NCBI RefSeq assembly: GCF_001426185.1
Contig: NZ_LMRP01000003.1
Location: forward strand, 62,001-126,000
DNA length: 64,000 bases
Reading direction: 5' to 3'
DNA from: Rhodococcus sp. Leaf247
GTDB taxonomy: Bacteria > Actinomycetota > Actinomycetes > Mycobacteriales > Mycobacteriaceae
The notes beneath the pieces were generated by a model that did not search any database, was not told where the DNA came from, and saw only the letters and a list, made by a program, of their open reading frames with translations. Positions 26,315 to 36,692 of this stretch are shown piece by piece. Every line of letters starts with the position of its first letter. Position 1 is the first letter of the stretch. The position numbers were made by a program, and so were the translations under genes.

Positions 26315-27540
26315 CGGTGCAGGTCGGCGTCGTTCGCGGCGGCGTGCCCCGATTCCCAGCCCTCCGCGTCGAGCCGTGGGCCGCGCACCGTACGCACACG
26401 CGGGAAGAGCCGTTCGAACTCCGCGTCCACGGCCACCGTCTGGGCGGCCAGCATCGGAAGCAGGTCACCGGTCTCCCGGCTCGCTTCTTCGAGCACGTGG
26501 GCATCGGCTTCCTCGAGGCGTTCGCCGATGCGGACTGCATACGAGTACAGGAAGGCTTTGCCGAACGCGCCCGAGGACGCGCCCTTTCGCTTCTTCGCCT
26601 TGGGGGAATGGGACAGCGCTCTGGTCGCCTGGATCAGCAGTGACGTGAACAGGATCTCGGTCTGCTCCACGTCCACGGGAGACCCGACGACCGTGCCCAC
26701 CGCGAAGTCCTGATCCCAGATGGTCTTGACGCGGTTGACCGTCGCGACGACATGCAGCAACTGCGCTTTCGCAGCGGAGTGAGGATTGTCGACGTGGATG
26801 CGCCTGCTGACGATGTCGGAACGGCCCTCGGTCAGCACCAGAGAATCGATGGAGTACTTCGTCATCAACTCCTGGGCCTTCGCGGTGAACGTGTCGGCCT
26901 CGTCCTCGAACTCGGTCGCATCCGCCTTGGCCAGGAGGCCGCGGATACGCCCCAGCATCTTCGAGTCGGTGCTTCCCGTCGGCCGGCGGTCACCGGTCGG
27001 TCCTCCCGCCGTCCGGCGTGCCGGCCACTGCGAGGGCAGCGAACCGATGCGGGGCCAGTGCGGGAGCGACTGCCACTGGCCGAGCAAGGACAGCACGGCG
27101 ATCCACTGATCGTTGACGGCGATGTAGTCGCTCTTCCCACCGACCCGCAGGCGGGCTGCCAGGAAATTCGGGTCGGGCTTTCCTGGCGATACCGCATCGG
27201 GATGCGCGTCGGCGATCTCATGGAGGTGCCGCAGCCATTCCTCGGGTGCGCGGGTCGCGGCGCGCGTCAGATCGGCGTCGTGCAGGATCGCCGCGGCCGC
27301 AAGCGTCGTCACCGCGGCGCTCTGCTGCCGTCGGACGACGTGCAGGAGGTCGAGCGGCTGCCAGCCGGCTTCGTACGCCGCGTCGATCGTCGTCGTCAGC
27401 TCGTGCGAGCCCAGCCCCAGCGGATCGAACTGCTGGTAGGCGATCAGCTGGTCCGCGACGTCGTCGACGGCTCTCATGTCGATTCCGCGTCCGAACGCGG
27501 CGTTCGCACCGCGCCTCAGGAGCTCGGGTACCGGATTCAT
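26305..27540 (-). CDS. DUF2786 domain protein
   Basis: The 411-residue protein has an N-terminal helical region of about 190 residues without a recognised family. Next comes DUF2786 near residue 195 (SKMLGRIRGLLAKADATEFE, then MTKYSID), and then an alpha/beta C-terminal half with a lysine-rich segment SPKAKKRKGASS. DUF2786 occurs widely in actinobacteria and phages, but its role is not known. The start ATG 27540 overlaps the yaaA stop (ATGA), so the two are translated together. Confidence 0.8.
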   Translation of the reverse strand: MNPVPELLRRGANAAFGRGIDMRAVDDVADQLIAYQQFDPLGLGSHELTTTIDAAYEAGWQPLDLLHVVRRQQSAAVTTLAAAAILHDADLTRAATRAPEEWLRHLHEIADAHPDAVSPGKPDPNFLAARLRVGGKSDYIAVNDQWIAVLSLLGQWQSLPHWPRIGSLPSQWPARRTAGGPTGDRRPTGSTDSKMLGRIRGLLAKADATEFEDEADTFTAKAQELMTKYSIDSLVLTEGRSDIVSRRIHVDNPHSAAKAQLLHVVATVNRVKTIWDQDFAVGTVVGSPVDVEQTEILFTSLLIQATRALSHSPKAKKRKGASSGAFGKAFLYSYAVRIGERLEEADAHVLEEASRETGDLLPMLAAQTVAVDAEFERLFPRVRTVRGPRLDAEGWESGHAAANDADLHRQR

Positions 27541-28280
27541 CGGGTCACCACGACGACTTCGGTCGGCGACGCGACCTCGGCCCGCAGGCCGGCCTTCGAT
27601 GCGACCTGAGCGACAGCTCGGGCGGTCGTCGGCTCTGCGCGCGTCACCGTCAGGGCTCGTGCGAGCAGACCCTTGTGATGTTTGTTGAAGTGGCTGACCA
27701 CGGTGCGCGAGCCGTCGGGCTGCTCGGTGAGGACCGTGGCGGTGATCGCGCCGGGAACGGGCCCGAGATCGCGGTAGACACCGGACCGTAGATCGACGAC
27801 GAGGCCGTCCGCGGCGGCGGAGATGGCCGCCGGCAGCTGGGGCTTCCACAGGGCACGCAGGGTCGGGAGGTCCGGTAGCGCTGATCCGCCCGACAGCCGG
27901 TAGGCCGGTACGTGATCGTGGGCCCGCACGGCTCCGAACAGCGCGGAGCCGATCGCGAGACGCGCCTGCGCCCTGGCCTTCTGAGCGCGCGTGAACGACG
28001 CGGCGTCGAGGGCGTCGAAAAGCACGCCGGTGTAGCGCTCGAGTGCCGGCCTGGTGGGCGACACGGTGAGCGCGGCGTTGCGTTCGATCTCGTCGTCCTG
28101 CTTCGGGGACAGGCCGAGAGCCGACCGCGACGCGTCGACGTCGTCGGCGAGGGAGACCAGCGCATCGATCAGGGTGGAGCGCGTCGCCGTGAGTTCGGGG
28201 AGCCAGAGCTGGTCGAGGTCGAGCGGACCGCCGCGACCGCCGGTCGACTTGGTTTCGGACGGGGGGAGAAGAACCAGCAC
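27537..28280 (-). CDS. yaaA: YaaA/DUF328 peroxide-stress protein
   Basis: The 247-residue protein starts [12 protein letters not shown], the signature N-terminus of the YaaA family. In E. coli YaaA limits intracellular iron and DNA damage during hydrogen peroxide stress and binds DNA. Other conserved points are [31 protein letters not shown] and [14 protein letters not shown] 28280 is chosen over GTG 28298 because the family starts exactly here and TACCGT ends 7 nt upstream. It is divergent from proS, with 44 bp between starts. Confidence 0.87.
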   Translation of the reverse strand: MLVLLPPSETKSTGGRGGPLDLDQLWLPELTATRSTLIDALVSLADDVDASRSALGLSPKQDDEIERNAALTVSPTRPALERYTGVLFDALDAASFTRAQKARAQARLAIGSALFGAVRAHDHVPAYRLSGGSALPDLPTLRALWKPQLPAAISAAADGLVVDLRSGVYRDLGPVPGAITATVLTEQPDGSRTVVSHFNKHHKGLLARALTVTRAEPTTARAVAQVASKAGLRAEVASPTEVVVVTR

Positions 28281-28287
28281 GGCCCGA

Positions 28288-28293
28288 ACGGTA
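28288..28293 (-). promoter_or_regulatory. yaaA: -10 box of probable leaderless yaaA–DUF2786 transcript
   Basis: TACCGT (28293 to 28288) is followed by 7 nt and GTG 28280 on the minus strand. Confidence 0.45.
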
Positions 28294-28310
28294 CCCACTC
28301 GCGCACGGAC

Positions 28311-28316
28311 TAGGAT
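28311..28316 (+). promoter_or_regulatory. proS: -10 box of probable leaderless proS transcript
   Basis: TAGGAT is followed by 8 nt and GTG 28325; no Shine-Dalgarno sequence is present. Confidence 0.5.
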
Positions 28317-28324
28317 TTGCGGCT

Positions 28325-30079
28325 GTGATCACGCGTCTGTCCCACCTGTTCCTGCGCACTCTCCGCGACGACCCTGCCGATGCCGAGGTGCCGAGCCACA
28401 AGCTGCTGGTGCGTGCGGGCTACGTCCGCCGCATCGCCCCCGGCGTGTATTCGTGGCTGCCGCTCGGACTCCGCGTCCTGCGACGCGTCGAGCAGGTGGT
28501 GCGTGAGGAGATGAACGCCATCGGTGGCCAGGAGATCTCGCTGCCCGCGCTGCTGCCGCGCGAGCCCTACGAGGTGACGAACCGGTGGACCGAGTACGGC
28601 GACGGGCTGTTCCGTCTCAAGGACCGCAAGGGCGTCGACATGCTGCTCGGGCCCACGCACGAAGAGTTGTTCGCTCTCACCGTGAAGGGTGAGTACAGCT
28701 CCTACAAGGATCTGCCGGTCACGCTCTATCAGATCCAGACCAAGTACCGCGACGAGGAACGGCCCCGCGCGGGCATTCTGCGTGGCCGCGAATTCGTCAT
28801 GAAGGACTCCTACTCCTTCGATCTGGACGAGGCCGGCCTGAAGACGTCGTACGAGGCGCATCGCGAGGCCTACCAGCGCATCTTCGAGCGGCTCGGTGTC
28901 TCCTACGTCATCGTGGCCGCGACGTCGGGCGCGATGGGCGGTAGCGCGTCCGAGGAGTTCCTGGCCGAGTCCGTCGTCGGCGAGGACACCTACGTCCGGT
29001 GCATCGAGTCCGGCTACGCCGCCAATGTGGAGGCCGTGATCACCCCGGCCCCGGAAGCGACGTCACTGGAGGGCCTGCCCGAGTCCACGGTGTACGAGAC
29101 CGGAGACACCCCGACCATCGCCACGTTGGTCGAGTGGGCCAACGGCGCGGACCTGGGCCGGACCGTCACGGCGGCGGACACCTTGAAGAACGTCCTGCTG
29201 AAGACCCGTATCCCCGGCGGGGACTGGGAACTGCTGGCTGTCGGTGTCCCCGGCGACCGTGACGTCGACGAGAAGCGACTCGAAGCATCTCTCGCCCCCG
29301 CCGAGTTCGTCATGCTCGGTGACGCGGACTTCGCCGCCAACCCTTTCCTCGTCAAGGGATACATCGGCCCGAAGGCGTTGCAGGACAACGGTGTCCGATA
29401 CCTGGTGGACCCCCGTGTGGTCACCGGAACGGCCTGGATCACCGGAGCGAACGAGAAGGGCAAGCATGTCGTCGACCTCGTCGTCGGACGAGACTTCGTC
29501 CCCGACGGCACGATCGAGGCTGCCGCCGTCCGTGACGGCGACATGTCGCCCGACGGCCGTGGTCCGCTGGTGACCGCCCGCGGAATCGAGATCGGTCACA
29601 TCTTCCAGCTGGGCACCAAGTACACCGACGCGTTCTCGGTGGACGTCCTCGGTGAGAACCAGAAGCCGGTCCGGCTGCTGCAGGGGTCGTACGGCGTCGG
29701 TGTCTCACGCCTCGTTGCCGTCATCGCCGAGCAGATGCACGACGACAAGGGCCTGCGGTGGCCCGCGTCCGTGACGCCCGCAGACGTGCACATCGTCATC
29801 GCCAACAAGGATGCTGCCGCGCGCGAGGGTGCCGAGGCTCTGGCCGCCGAACTCGATGCGCACGGTCTCGAGGTGGTCCTCGACGATCGCCCCAAGGTCT
29901 CACCCGGCGTCAAGTTCAAGGACTCCGAGTTGATCGGTATCCCGTTGATCGTCGTGCTCGGGCGCGGCTGGGCCGACGGCACCGTGGAGCTGAAGGACCG
30001 TTTCACGGGCGAGACCCGGGACGTTCCCGCGGACTCGGCCGGCCAGGAGGTTCTTCGCGCTGTCGGGCGTCCCGTGTGA
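28325..30079 (+). CDS. proS: Prolyl-tRNA synthetase, bacterial type with editing insertion
   Basis: ProS charges tRNA-Pro. The 584-residue length and domain order match the prokaryote-type enzyme: class II motif 1 region [20 protein letters not shown], motif 2 [21 protein letters not shown], a YbaK-like editing insertion at about residues 225-400, motif 3 [13 protein letters not shown], and a C-terminal anticodon-binding domain from about residue 490 ([19 protein letters not shown]). It is chromosomally next to efpA/cysG as in mycobacteria and overlaps the next gene by 4 nt (GTGA). Confidence 0.96.
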   Translation: MITRLSHLFLRTLRDDPADAEVPSHKLLVRAGYVRRIAPGVYSWLPLGLRVLRRVEQVVREEMNAIGGQEISLPALLPREPYEVTNRWTEYGDGLFRLKDRKGVDMLLGPTHEELFALTVKGEYSSYKDLPVTLYQIQTKYRDEERPRAGILRGREFVMKDSYSFDLDEAGLKTSYEAHREAYQRIFERLGVSYVIVAATSGAMGGSASEEFLAESVVGEDTYVRCIESGYAANVEAVITPAPEATSLEGLPESTVYETGDTPTIATLVEWANGADLGRTVTAADTLKNVLLKTRIPGGDWELLAVGVPGDRDVDEKRLEASLAPAEFVMLGDADFAANPFLVKGYIGPKALQDNGVRYLVDPRVVTGTAWITGANEKGKHVVDLVVGRDFVPDGTIEAAAVRDGDMSPDGRGPLVTARGIEIGHIFQLGTKYTDAFSVDVLGENQKPVRLLQGSYGVGVSRLVAVIAEQMHDDKGLRWPASVTPADVHIVIANKDAAAREGAEALAAELDAHGLEVVLDDRPKVSPGVKFKDSELIGIPLIVVLGRGWADGTVELKDRFTGETRDVPADSAGQEVLRAVGRPV

Positions 30080-30543
30080 CAGGCGACAACCTGCCCGCGG
30101 TGCTGGTCACGCTGGTCGGTGCGCGTCGGGTGCTGATGGTCGATCCGTCGACGTCGGAGCCCGCTCGTCGTGCGGCGGCGGCGGTCGGACCGCAGGGATC
30201 GGTCGTCGTCCTCGTACGGGACGGGGCGGCCGGGTGGAGTGACGGTGTCGAGGTCGTCGTCGGCGACCCCGTCGAGTCGTTGCCCCATCTGCGTACCGAC
30301 GACGACACGACGTTCGGAGTCGTCACCGTCGACGTCACCAGGGCATCCATCGAGGACGCTCTCCAGTACATCGAGTGGGCGCTGGTGCTGGGACGGCCGG
30401 GGACCGCACTGGTGGTCGCCGGCTCGGGAGATGCGTTCACCGCGGTGCGCGTCGCGCTCGACCGCCACCCGCGTATCGACGCGGCATCCTGGGACACCGG
30501 GGACAGTGCGCTGGCGGTCGCGGTCCTCACCGACCAGCGCTGA
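30076..30543 (+). CDS. Conserved hypothetical protein coupled to proS
   Basis: The 155-residue protein begins [20 protein letters not shown] at GTG 30076, inside the proS stop. It looks like a small Rossmann-like alpha/beta fold with alternating hydrophobic strands ([30 protein letters not shown]) and no catalytic motif I can name. Position suggests the family encoded next to proS in mycobacteria (Rv2844 region). It could bind a nucleotide or SAM-like ligand, but nothing in the sequence proves that. Confidence 0.6.
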   Translation: MTGDNLPAVLVTLVGARRVLMVDPSTSEPARRAAAAVGPQGSVVVLVRDGAAGWSDGVEVVVGDPVESLPHLRTDDDTTFGVVTVDVTRASIEDALQYIEWALVLGRPGTALVVAGSGDAFTAVRVALDRHPRIDAASWDTGDSALAVAVLTDQR

Positions 30544-30545
30544 CC

Positions 30546-30992
30546 TCAGGGAGCCGGCTGACCGGGGAACGCGACCGTCGACGGGAAGATCCCGAGAATC
30601 GCACGCCACGCGGAGCCGCGGCGTGCGGAATCCGTCAGGGCGACTATCGCCAGATCTCGCGTCGCGCCGGACTGCGCCCGTTCCACGACCGATCTCCATG
30701 CCACGGCGCAGTCGTCCTCGACCTGCGCCGCGAGTCGGGCCGCGGCGACGGCGTCGGTGACCGGGAACGGCACGGTGTATCCGGCGGCGGGTTCGGGGGA
30801 CGTGACGCTCGCAGCGGTCAGGGCGTCGATGGTGCCGTCGCGCCGCGCGCGGTGTTCCGCCGCGTATTGGGCGACCATCGGATCGCGGGTGGGATTGGAG
30901 AACGCCGCCACGACGCCGTAGGCGAAGACGGCGGCGAACTCCACGTTCAGCGCATCGACCAGGGCTTGCTGTTCCGGGCCCAGTTCACTCAT
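30546..30992 (-). CDS. DUF4439 ferritin-like protein
   Basis: The 148-residue, mainly helical protein starts MSELGPEQQALVDALNVEFA. Glu and His residues occur on helices in ferritin-like spacing (NVEFAAVFAYG, QYAAEHRARRDGTI, AAQVEDDCAVAWRSVVE), consistent with the DUF4439 ferritin-like family. Metal binding is unproven. Its start overlaps the stop of the lipoprotein gene by 4 nt (ATGA). Confidence 0.72.
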   Translation of the reverse strand: MSELGPEQQALVDALNVEFAAVFAYGVVAAFSNPTRDPMVAQYAAEHRARRDGTIDALTAASVTSPEPAAGYTVPFPVTDAVAAARLAAQVEDDCAVAWRSVVERAQSGATRDLAIVALTDSARRGSAWRAILGIFPSTVAFPGQPAP

Positions 30993-31486
30993 GCCGACAC
31001 CGCCGAGGATGCGAGAGCGCATGCGGCACTGACGGATCCGAGCACACCCGCACGGTAGCCCGACAGTGTGCGCGCGAGGTCCGCGGCCGAGCGGCTCGAC
31101 GCGGACAGCGATTCCGCGAGTTCGGTCAACGTGGGTGCCGCCACCGGTGCAGGCTCGGGTGTCGCGGTGGGAGTGGTGGTGCCGGTGGGCGGCGGGGGAG
31201 TCAGGCGGGCGATCTCCGCGTCCAGCACGTCGGCGTGCGCGCGACGCTGATCCGAGACGACCGTCAACGTGTCCGACGATGCAGGGAACTGCGCGATGGC
31301 CGCGGTGGCCGAGACGCTGTCGGCCCGCGCTCGCGCCGACTCGGCCAGCAGCGGATCGGGCTCGGGGGCGTCGTCACCGGACGACGAGGTCCCGCACGCG
31401 GAAAGCGAAAGGGTGCTGCCGACGACGGAGAGACCGACACCGCGCAGGACGGTTCGGCGGGAAACGGGAAGAACGGTCGGTGACAC
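30989..31486 (-). CDS. Tat-exported lipoprotein, helical
   Basis: The 165-residue protein has a twin-arginine signal (SRRTVLRGVGLSVV) ending in a lipobox LSAC at about residue 31, so it is probably exported folded and lipid-anchored. The mature part is Ala/Ser-rich helix around a Pro/Thr linker (TPPPPTGTTTPTATPEPAP). The segment DQRRAHADVLDAEIARL resembles a ferritin-like helix, which fits the coupled DUF4439 gene downstream. The start is GTG 31486, with the variant box CACGAT 6 nt upstream. Function is unknown. Confidence 0.7.
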   Translation of the reverse strand: MSPTVLPVSRRTVLRGVGLSVVGSTLSLSACGTSSSGDDAPEPDPLLAESARARADSVSATAAIAQFPASSDTLTVVSDQRRAHADVLDAEIARLTPPPPTGTTTPTATPEPAPVAAPTLTELAESLSASSRSAADLARTLSGYRAGVLGSVSAACALASSAVSA

Positions 31487-31545
31487 CCGGTCATCGTGCC
31501 AGACAGCGCCGACGCAGCGTGTCGTGAGGACACGCCGTCACGCGG

Positions 31546-31551
31546 TATCGT
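31546..31551 (+). promoter_or_regulatory. rimP: Candidate -10 box of the rimP–nusA operon
   Basis: TATCGT lies 37 nt before ATG 31589; transcription would start near 31558 and include the GAGGAG ribosome-binding site (31573-31578). The -35 is weak. Confidence 0.35.
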
Positions 31552-31588
31552 GGCACCTCCACACAACTGAACGAGGAGTAGTCGAGCG

Positions 31589-32221
31589 ATGCCGGTTCCA
31601 TCAAGGGAGAGGGTCGTCGAACTCCTCTCGGCGCACATGCAGCCGACAGGGCCGGGTTTCAGTGCCGGCGAGTTGGATCTCGAGGACGTCACCGTCTCCA
31701 AGGCGGGGAGCCACAGCGTCGTCAAGGTCATCGTGGATCGTGATTCCGGGTTCGAGCTCGACGCTCTCGCGACGTTGAGTCACGAGGTGTCCGAGATTCT
31801 CGACGCCGCCACCGAATTCGGCGACACGGCCTACAACCTCGAGGTGACCACCCCCGGAGTCGACCGCCCCCTCACCGAGCCCCGGCACTGGCGACGCGCA
31901 CGAGGCCGCATGGTGACGGTGACCACGGCCGACGAGACGATCGACGGCCGCGTGGGCGAGCTCCGACCCGGATCGTCGGAATCTTCGACGGACGGCGCGG
32001 AGCTCGATCTGGTCCTGCGGTCGCGCACCGGTCCGACGGTGCGCACGCTCGCGCTGGGCGAGGTGGTGTCCGCGGCGGTCCAGGTCGAGTTCAAGAAGCC
32101 GAATCCGGTCGAGCTCGAGATGGCCGGCGGCGTGGCTCCGGGACGTTTCGACCCGCTGAATCCACCGGAAGAGCCCGTGACCGGGCTCGACGACGACGAC
32201 GACACAGACGACGAAAGATAG
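31589..32221 (+). CDS. rimP: Ribosome maturation factor RimP
   Basis: RimP assists assembly of the 30S subunit. The 210-residue protein has the N-terminal alpha/beta domain with [20 protein letters not shown] and [20 protein letters not shown], then [20 protein letters not shown], the family signature, and a C-terminal SH3-like barrel. A negatively charged tail ([12 protein letters not shown]) extends past the usual end. It starts at ATG 31589 after GAGGAG and is 4 bp before nusA. Confidence 0.93.
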   Translation: MPVPSRERVVELLSAHMQPTGPGFSAGELDLEDVTVSKAGSHSVVKVIVDRDSGFELDALATLSHEVSEILDAATEFGDTAYNLEVTTPGVDRPLTEPRHWRRARGRMVTVTTADETIDGRVGELRPGSSESSTDGAELDLVLRSRTGPTVRTLALGEVVSAAVQVEFKKPNPVELEMAGGVAPGRFDPLNPPEEPVTGLDDDDDTDDER

Positions 32222-32225
32222 ACAC

Positions 32226-33230
32226 GTGAATATCGACATGACCGCCCTGCGCGCCATCGAGGCGGAAAAGGGCATCACCATCTCCGCGGTGATCGAGACG
32301 CTGCAGTCCGCGCTTCTCACCGCGTACAAGCACACGGCCGGGCACCAGTCCGACGCGTACATCAGCGTCGACCGCAAGAGCGGCGAGGTGAAGGTGATGG
32401 CGCGCGAGAAGGACGAGGCGGGCAACCTGATCTCGGAGTGGGACGACACTCCCGAGGGTTTCGGTCGCATCGCCGCCACGACGGCCCGCCAGGTCATCCT
32501 GCAGCGTCTCCGCGACGCCGAGAACGAGAAGTCGTTCGGTGAGTTCGCCATGCACGAGGGCGAGATCGTCGGCGGGCTCATCCAGGCCGACGCGAGGCTC
32601 AATGCTCGTGGAACGGTCGTGGTCAGGGTCGGCAGCGAGTCGGGCGGCGTCGACGCGACCATTCCGCCGGCGGAGCAGGTGCCGGGTGAGACGTACGAGC
32701 ACGGTGACCGCATCAAGTGCTACGTCGTCGGAGTCACCCGCGGCAACCGGGGACCGCAGGTCACGCTGTCGCGGACGCACCCCAACCTGGTGCGCAAGGT
32801 GTTCGCGCTGGAGGTTCCCGAGATCGCGGACGGCTCGGTCGAGATCGTCTCGGTCGCCCGCGAGTCGGGTCACCGTTCGAAGATCGCCGTGCGGTCGTCC
32901 GTGGCGGGCCTCAATGCCAAGGGTGCGTGCATCGGCCCCGTCGGGCAGCGAGTCCGCAACGTGATGAGCGAGCTGGCCGGCGAGAAGATCGACATCATCG
33001 ACTACGACGACGATCCCGCGACCTTCGTCGGCAACGCGCTGTCGCCGTCCAAGGTGGTCTCGGTCACCGTCGTCGACGAGGCTGCACGCGCCGCGCGCGT
33101 GATCGTGCCGGACTACCAGCTCTCCCTCGCCATCGGCAAGGAAGGGCAGAACGCTCGACTGGCCGCCCGTCTCACCGGATGGCGCATCGACATCCGTAGC
33201 GACGCCGCGCCGACAGAGGACGATCACTGA
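32226..33230 (+). CDS. nusA: Transcription termination/antitermination factor NusA
   Basis: The 334-residue protein contains the NusA N-terminal RNA-polymerase-binding domain ([20 protein letters not shown]), an S1 domain (about residues 105-180), and two KH domains with [20 protein letters not shown] and [20 protein letters not shown]. It lacks the C-terminal acidic repeats of the E. coli protein, as is normal in actinobacteria. It controls pausing and rRNA antitermination. The start is GTG 32226, in an operon with rimP. Confidence 0.95.
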   Translation: MNIDMTALRAIEAEKGITISAVIETLQSALLTAYKHTAGHQSDAYISVDRKSGEVKVMAREKDEAGNLISEWDDTPEGFGRIAATTARQVILQRLRDAENEKSFGEFAMHEGEIVGGLIQADARLNARGTVVVRVGSESGGVDATIPPAEQVPGETYEHGDRIKCYVVGVTRGNRGPQVTLSRTHPNLVRKVFALEVPEIADGSVEIVSVARESGHRSKIAVRSSVAGLNAKGACIGPVGQRVRNVMSELAGEKIDIIDYDDDPATFVGNALSPSKVVSVTVVDEAARAARVIVPDYQLSLAIGKEGQNARLAARLTGWRIDIRSDAAPTEDDH

Positions 33231-33299
33231 GTCGGGGACCGACCGCGCCTCACGGGCGCGCCGAACGGGTCGACGTTCCGAACCGCCGCGAATCCGCGT

Positions 33300-33305
33300 T
33301 AGACT
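33300..33305 (+). promoter_or_regulatory. ylxR: -10 box of probable leaderless ylxR transcript
   Basis: TAGACT is followed by 5 nt and GTG 33311. It gives a promoter internal to the nusA–infB operon. Confidence 0.45.
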
Positions 33306-33310
33306 GTGAA

Positions 33311-33631
33311 GTGGCTCGACACACGTTGTCCGAAGAGACCACGTCCGCACCGGTGAGTCCGGTTCGGACGTGCGTAGGATGCAGACAGCGGGAGTCGCCT
33401 TCCGCCTTGGTGCGAATCGTCGCCGACGTCTCCGATGTCGGCACGGTCTCCGCCGTGGTCGATCATCGCCGCAGATTGCCCGGCAGGGGTGCATGGTTGC
33501 ATCCCGATCCGGACTGTCTGCAGCTGGCGGAACGACGTCGAGCCTTCGGGCGTGCCTTGCGCGTGACCGGTCCCATGGACCTGTCCGCGCTTGCCCGGGA
33601 GTTCGCGCAGTTCCGGCGAACCGTCCAGTGA
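33311..33631 (+). CDS. ylxR: YlxR-family RNA-binding protein
   Basis: The 106-residue basic protein has the YlxR signature VRTCVGCRQRESPSALVRIV and GRGAWLHPDPDCLQLAERRR. YlxR is a small nucleic-acid-binding protein, encoded between nusA and infB in many bacteria, with reported effects on RNase P and on transcription. GTG 33311 is used; no ribosome-binding site is present, which agrees with a leaderless start. Confidence 0.9.
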   Translation: MARHTLSEETTSAPVSPVRTCVGCRQRESPSALVRIVADVSDVGTVSAVVDHRRRLPGRGAWLHPDPDCLQLAERRRAFGRALRVTGPMDLSALAREFAQFRRTVQ

Positions 33632-33714
33632 TCGACCGGCCGAACGGTCGCGGCACCTCGCCGCGCCACGAGGAGAACAGGTACACGAATTCATGAGCAC
33701 ACCGTGAAGCACCG

Positions 33715-33782
33715 ACGATGAACATCGTTATCAGATAACCCGAGGTCGTGCGGGCACCTGCCAAGGAGCCGCGCTCGACCTC
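33715..33782 (+). promoter_or_regulatory. infB: Structured infB leader with 13-bp palindrome
   Basis: The 166-bp gap before infB contains ACGATG-AA-CATCGT (33715-33728), immediately overlapped by the 13-bp palindrome GTTATCAGATAAC (33727-33739). GAGGTCG (33742-33748) can pair with CGACCTC (33776-33782) around an AAGGAG-bearing loop (33763-33768). Two micro-frames, ATG 33693 (4 codons) and ATG 33718 (6 codons), end before it. The elements are real in sequence; a role in infB control is inferred. Confidence 0.4.
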
Positions 33783-33797
33783 TCAGTGAGGAGAGCA

Positions 33798-36677
33798 GTG
33801 GCAGGCAAGGCCCGCGTGCACGAGTTGGCTAAAGAACTCGGTGTCACCAGCAAAGATCTACTCGCACGGCTCAAGGAGCAGGGCGAGTTCGTGAAGTCCG
33901 CGTCGTCGACCGTGGAAGCCCCGGTCGCTCGACGCCTCCGGGAGTCGTTCCCGTCCGCGCCGTCCGGCGATTCGCCGGCACCCAGCGCACGTCCGTCCGG
34001 CGACGGCCCCAAGCCGGGTGGACCCCGGCCCGGACCCAAGCCGGCACCCGCAGCTCCGGCCGCACCCGCAGCCCCGGCCGCACCCGCGGCTCCCGCTCCG
34101 GCTGCACCCGCGGCCCCGGCAGCTCCCGCAGCGCAGGCACCCGCCGCGCCCGCACCCAGCCGTCCGGCAGCACCCGCTCCGGCGGCTCCCACCCCGGCAG
34201 CACCGGCGGCCCCCGCTGCATCGGCCGCTCCCGCAGCACCGGAGCAGTCCGCACCCGCGACTCCTGCCGGTCCCGGTCCCAAGCCGGGTCCGAAGGCGCC
34301 TCGCGTCGGTAACAACCCGTACTCGTCCGCACCTGTCGAGCGCCCGGCTCCCCGTCCCGCACCGGGACAGGCCGGCCCTCGCCCCGGTGCTCCCCGTCCG
34401 GCTCCCGGACAGGGTGGACCTCGTCCCGCACCCGGCGCTCCCGCAGCCGGTGGAGCAGGTCGTCCGCCCGCAGGTCAGGGCGGACCTCGCCCCGGCGGAC
34501 CCCGTCCCAATCCCGGCTCGATGCCTCCTCGCCCGAACCCGGGTGCCATGCCGAGCCGCTCGGCTCGTCCGGCTCCCGCAGCCGGCGGTCGTCCGGGTCG
34601 TCCCGGCGGCGCACCGGGCGGTCGTCCCGGCGGTGCCGGTGGCGGCGGCGGTTACCGCGGTGGCGGTGCCGGTGCACCCGGCGCTCCCGCGGGTGCTCCC
34701 GCAGGCGGCGGCTTCCGTGGTCGTCCCGGCGGCGGTGGCCGTCCCGGCCAGCGCGGCGCGGCAGCAGGTGCATTCGGTCGTCCCGGCGGCGCAGTCCGTC
34801 GTGGACGCAAGTCGAAGCGGGCGAAGCGCGCCGAGTACGAATCCATGCAGGCTCCCGCAGTCGGTGGCGTGCGGTTGCCCCGTGGCAACGGTGAGACGAT
34901 CCGTCTCGCTCGCGGCGCATCGCTGTCCGACTTCGCGGACAAGATCGACGCGAACCCGGCTGCACTCGTGCAGGCGCTGTTCAACCTCGGCGAGATGGTG
35001 ACGGCAACTCAGTCGGTCAACGACGAGACGCTGGAGCTGCTCGGCGGCGAGATGAACTACGTCGTGCAGGTCGTCAGCCCGGAGGACGAGGACCGCGAAC
35101 TGCTGAACTCGTTCGACCTGACCTACGGCGAGGACGAGGGCGGTGAGGACGAGCTCGAGCAGCGTCCCCCCGTGGTCACCGTCATGGGTCACGTCGACCA
35201 CGGCAAGACGCGCCTGTTGGACTCGATCCGTAACGCCACCGTGCGTGAGGGCGAAGCCGGCGGTATCACGCAGCACATCGGCGCCTACCAGGTCCTCACG
35301 GAACTCGAAGGCAACGAGCGTCTGGTCACCTTCATCGATACCCCCGGTCACGAGGCCTTCACGGCCATGCGTGCCCGTGGTGCGAAGGCCACCGACCTCG
35401 CGATCCTCGTGGTCGCGGCCGACGACGGCGTCATGCCGCAGACGGTGGAGGCCATCAACCACGCGCAGGCAGCAGACGTGCCGATCGTGGTCGCGGTCAA
35501 CAAGATCGACAAGGAAGGCGCGAACCCGGACAAGATCCGGCAGCAGCTGACCGAATACGGTCTGGTCGCCGAGGAATACGGCGGCGACACCATGTTCGTC
35601 GACATCTCCGCCAAGCAGGGCACGAACATCGATGCCCTTCTCGAAGCGGTGCTGCTGACGGCCGACGCGGCGCTCGATCTGCGCGCCAACCCGGACATGG
35701 ACGCGCAGGGTGTCGCCATCGAGGCGCACCTCGACCGCGGTCGCGGACCGGTGGCCACCGTGCTCATCGCTCGCGGAACGCTGCGTGTCGGTGACTCGAT
35801 CGTCGCCGGTGACGCCTACGGCCGAGTTCGTCGCATGGTCGACGAGCACGGTGAGGACGTCATCGAGGCGCTTCCGTCGCGGCCCGTGCAGGTCATCGGC
35901 TTCACGTCGGTGCCCGGCGCAGGCGACAACCTGCTCGTCGTCGACGAGGACCGTATCGCCCGTCAGATCGCCGACCGCCGCAATGCGCGCAAGCGCAACG
36001 CGTTGGCCGCGAAGTCGCGCAAGCGGATCAGCCTCGACGATCTCGATGCCGCACTGAAGGAGACGTCGCAGCTCAACCTGATCCTGAAGGGCGACAACTC
36101 CGGAACCGTGGAGGCCTTGGAAGAGGCTCTCGTCGGTATCGCGATCGACGACGAGGTCGAACTGCGTGTCATCGACCGTGGCGTCGGTGGCGTCACCGAG
36201 ACCAACGTCAACCTGGCGTCGGCATCCAACGCGATCATCATCGGCTTCAACGTCCGCGCCGAAGGCAAGGCGACGGAGCTGGCGAACCGCGAAGGCGTGG
36301 ACATCCGGTACTACTCGGTGATCTACCAGGCCATCGACGAGATCGAGAAGGCGCTCAAGGGCCTGCTCAAGCCGGTCTACGAAGAGGTCACGCTGGGTCA
36401 GGCCGAGATCCGTGCGCTGTTCCGGTCCTCCAAGGTCGGAAACATCGCCGGTTGCCTCGTCACCTCCGGTCTCGTGCGTCGTAACGCGAAGGCACGTCTG
36501 CTTCGCGACAACAACGTGGTAGCCGAGCTGGTCACCATCTCGTCGCTGCGGCGCGAGAAGGAGGACGCGACCGAGGTCCGCGAAGGGTACGAATGCGGTC
36601 TCACGGTGACGTACTCCGACATCAAGGTCGGCGACGTCGTCGAGGCGTACGAGCTTCGCGAGAAGCCGCGCGACTGA
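33798..36677 (+). CDS. infB: Translation initiation factor IF-2
   Basis: IF-2 is the GTPase that places initiator tRNA on the 30S subunit. The 959-residue protein has an N-terminal IF2_N helix bundle ([24 protein letters not shown], split here only for description). A long Ala/Pro then Gly/Pro/Arg-rich low-complexity stretch follows, at about residues 60-350. The GTPase core has G1 GHVDHGKT near residues 464-471, G3 DTPGHE and G4 NKID, and IF2 domains II-IV complete the protein. GTG 33798 is preferred over GTG 33786 because GAGGAG lies 5 nt before it. The codon bias of the linker is extreme but normal for high-GC IF-2. Confidence 0.96.
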   Translation: MAGKARVHELAKELGVTSKDLLARLKEQGEFVKSASSTVEAPVARRLRESFPSAPSGDSPAPSARPSGDGPKPGGPRPGPKPAPAAPAAPAAPAAPAAPAPAAPAAPAAPAAQAPAAPAPSRPAAPAPAAPTPAAPAAPAASAAPAAPEQSAPATPAGPGPKPGPKAPRVGNNPYSSAPVERPAPRPAPGQAGPRPGAPRPAPGQGGPRPAPGAPAAGGAGRPPAGQGGPRPGGPRPNPGSMPPRPNPGAMPSRSARPAPAAGGRPGRPGGAPGGRPGGAGGGGGYRGGGAGAPGAPAGAPAGGGFRGRPGGGGRPGQRGAAAGAFGRPGGAVRRGRKSKRAKRAEYESMQAPAVGGVRLPRGNGETIRLARGASLSDFADKIDANPAALVQALFNLGEMVTATQSVNDETLELLGGEMNYVVQVVSPEDEDRELLNSFDLTYGEDEGGEDELEQRPPVVTVMGHVDHGKTRLLDSIRNATVREGEAGGITQHIGAYQVLTELEGNERLVTFIDTPGHEAFTAMRARGAKATDLAILVVAADDGVMPQTVEAINHAQAADVPIVVAVNKIDKEGANPDKIRQQLTEYGLVAEEYGGDTMFVDISAKQGTNIDALLEAVLLTADAALDLRANPDMDAQGVAIEAHLDRGRGPVATVLIARGTLRVGDSIVAGDAYGRVRRMVDEHGEDVIEALPSRPVQVIGFTSVPGAGDNLLVVDEDRIARQIADRRNARKRNALAAKSRKRISLDDLDAALKETSQLNLILKGDNSGTVEALEEALVGIAIDDEVELRVIDRGVGGVTETNVNLASASNAIIIGFNVRAEGKATELANREGVDIRYYSVIYQAIDEIEKALKGLLKPVYEEVTLGQAEIRALFRSSKVGNIAGCLVTSGLVRRNAKARLLRDNNVVAELVTISSLRREKEDATEVREGYECGLTVTYSDIKVGDVVEAYELREKPRD

Positions 36678-36692
36678 TCCAACGGAACGAAC

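Noticed and set aside
33975..34850. Repetitive-looking DNA (CCCGC/GGCGC runs) that could be taken for a VNTR or CRISPR-like repeat
   Set aside because: It encodes the Ala/Pro and Gly/Pro-rich linker of IF-2. There is no fixed repeat unit and no spacer pattern.
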